Both the position numbers and the translations under genes were made by a program. 64,000 bases of DNA from positions 186,001 to 250,000 of the forward strand of contig SUWW01000003.1 of NCBI GenBank assembly GCA_015061285.1. The letters are read 5' to 3'. Shown here piece after piece: positions 62,944 through 64,000 of the stretch. Below the pieces are notes generated by a model, which had not been told where the DNA came from, made no database searches, and saw nothing but the letters and a program-made list of their open reading frames with translations. The number at the start of each line of letters is the position of its first letter. The first letter of the stretch is position 1. The stretch is from Bacteroidales bacterium (GTDB lineage Bacteria > Bacteroidota > Bacteroidia > Bacteroidales > Marinilabiliaceae).

Positions 62944-64000
62944 ATGGCTAACGATAAGCATTTTTTTGCAGTTGACCTCGGCGCTACAAGTGGGCGCACC
63001 ATCGTAGGTTCTTTGGTCGACGGCAAAGTGAAACTCGAGGAAGTAACGCGTTTCCCCAATAACCTAATTCAAACTGGCGGACATTTCTATTGGGATATTT
63101 ATGCGCTATACAACGAGATTATAAAAGGCCTTCAGCAAGTTGCTAAGCAAGGCATAGAAATCACCAGCATAGGTATCGACACGTGGGGCGTAGATGTGGT
63201 TGCTATTGGCAAAGATGGGGCTATACTGCGCAACCCGATGGCTTACCGCGATCCATGCACTTTCAGCGCAATGGACGATTACTTGAAAAACGTAATCAGC
63301 AAGCAAGAGGTTTATGATACCACAGGAATTCAGTTTATGAATTTCAATACCATATTCCAACTTTATGCTATGCGTCGCGCTGGTAATGAAGCTCTTACGC
63401 ATGCTGCAAAGATTCTCTTCGTGCCCGATGCTCTCAGCTACATGCTCACCGGCAACGAGGTTTGTGAATATACCATTGCAAGTACAAGTCAGTTGCTCGA
63501 TCCTCGTACCAAACAACTCGATGAGCGTTTGCTTGCATCGCTTGGTTTGACTCGTAGCAACTTTGGTCGCATGGTTAATCCGGGCGCTGTTATTGGCGTA
63601 CTTACCGATGAAGTTCAAAAGATGACGGGCCTTGGTGCTATTCCTGTTATAGCTGTTGCAGGTCACGATACGGCGAGTGCTGTAGCTGCCGTTCCTGCTA
63701 AGGACGAAAAATTTGCATACCTAAGTAGCGGAACTTGGAGTCTTATGGGCATTGAAACGCCAGACGCTATCATCAACGAGACAAGTTTCGAACGCAACTT
63801 CACCAACGAAGGTGGCATAGAAGGCACAACACGTTTCCTAAAGAATATCTGCGGCATGTGGCTTCTTGAGCGTTGCCGCAAAGAATGGGGCGACCAAGCT
63901 CCAGCTGAATATTCGCAGATAATAGCAGAAGCTAAGGCTCAGCCTGCGTTTGTAAGCCTTATAAATCCTGATGCTCCAGAATTTGCCAACCCAAGCAATA
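62944..64000 (+). CDS. rhaB: L-rhamnulokinase (3'-truncated by window end)
   Basis: First 352 residues of a FGGY-type sugar kinase; the frame is still open at 64000. Visible: FFAVDLGATSGRTIVGSL (ATP phosphate-1), GIDTWGVDVV with the catalytic Asp region, AGHDTASAVAAVPA (phosphate-2), and SSGTWSLMGIE. The GATSGR start and the length so far point to L-rhamnulokinase, which phosphorylates L-rhamnulose. Rhamnose-isomerase and transport genes would be expected beyond the window. Its promoter is flanked by two similar palindromic sites. Confidence 0.92.
   Translation, partial: MANDKHFFAVDLGATSGRTIVGSLVDGKVKLEEVTRFPNNLIQTGGHFYWDIYALYNEIIKGLQQVAKQGIEITSIGIDTWGVDVVAIGKDGAILRNPMAYRDPCTFSAMDDYLKNVISKQEVYDTTGIQFMNFNTIFQLYAMRRAGNEALTHAAKILFVPDALSYMLTGNEVCEYTIASTSQLLDPRTKQLDERLLASLGLTRSNFGRMVNPGAVIGVLTDEVQKMTGLGAIPVIAVAGHDTASAVAAVPAKDEKFAYLSSGTWSLMGIETPDAIINETSFERNFTNEGGIEGTTRFLKNICGMWLLERCRKEWGDQAPAEYSQIIAEAKAQPAFVSLINPDAPEFANPSN

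Overview
The window reads as a chromosomal segment of a Bacteroidota species, most likely order Bacteroidales. Evidence: Bacteroidota-type promoter boxes (TAnnTTTG at -7) precede several genes; there are type IX secretion genes (porT, a porE-like TPR/PD40 protein, a gldB-like gene) and a 1898-residue surface protein with a T9SS sorting tail; also BspA-type leucine-rich repeats, an Rnf complex, ATP-dependent PEP carboxykinase and many TTG/GTG or AT-rich start regions.

Layout. 1-5080: rnfB(partial)-C-D-G-E-A, a membrane ferredoxin:NAD+ oxidoreductase that builds an ion gradient, closed by a UUCG-capped terminator. 5344-7914: a secreted SGNH-hydrolase-like protein, followed by a second, almost identical terminator. 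8151-13138: housekeeping genes (TPR membrane protein, ribH, tRNA-Tyr, an aminotransferase, a Lol/FtsX-type permease, miaA). 13242-23738: an accessory surface-glycan region. It starts with a HisC-like aminotransferase, a LicC-like nucleotidyltransferase and a LicD-like transferase (apparently a route to a phospho-amino-alcohol decoration), then glycosyltransferases (GT2, DUF4422, WaaE-like, GT25, and a broken GT2), an ATPase plus PD-(D/E)XK nuclease-like pair that looks like a defence or toxin cassette, and a Wzi-like outer-membrane protein. An insertion sequence (23852-25065) follows. 25155-30669: BspA-like LRR protein, abundant TPR lipoprotein, and a HAD-lrgA-lrgB operon. 31507-33701: gmd-fcl for GDP-L-fucose. 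33822-34156: 140-bp tandem repeats. 34288-41639: an OmpA-family protein and the giant T9SS cargo. 42088-48074: rplY/ctc, prs, gldB-like, porE-like, an exonuclease and a FAA hydrolase. 48083-53280: a 1225-residue sensor kinase, menG/ubiE, porT. 53284-61708: an acyltransferase-fold protein, ung, RidA, a lytic transglycosylase, pckA, a nitroreductase, an alpha-oxoamine-synthase homologue lacking its catalytic lysine, and a PagL-like lipid A deacylase. 61782-64000: a 60-residue Cys-containing protein, doxX, and rhaB (cut by the window end).

How it fits together: the cell makes fucosylated and probably amino-alcohol-phosphate-decorated surface glycans, exports proteins through T9SS, and gains energy from ferredoxin via Rnf. 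The strongest candidates for something undescribed are the ATPase/PD-(D/E)XK pair (20175-22005), the HisC/LicC/LicD trio (13242-15865), and the lysine-less oxoamine-synthase homologue next to a PagL-like enzyme (59199-61708). All function calls come from reading sequence motifs; no database search was possible.
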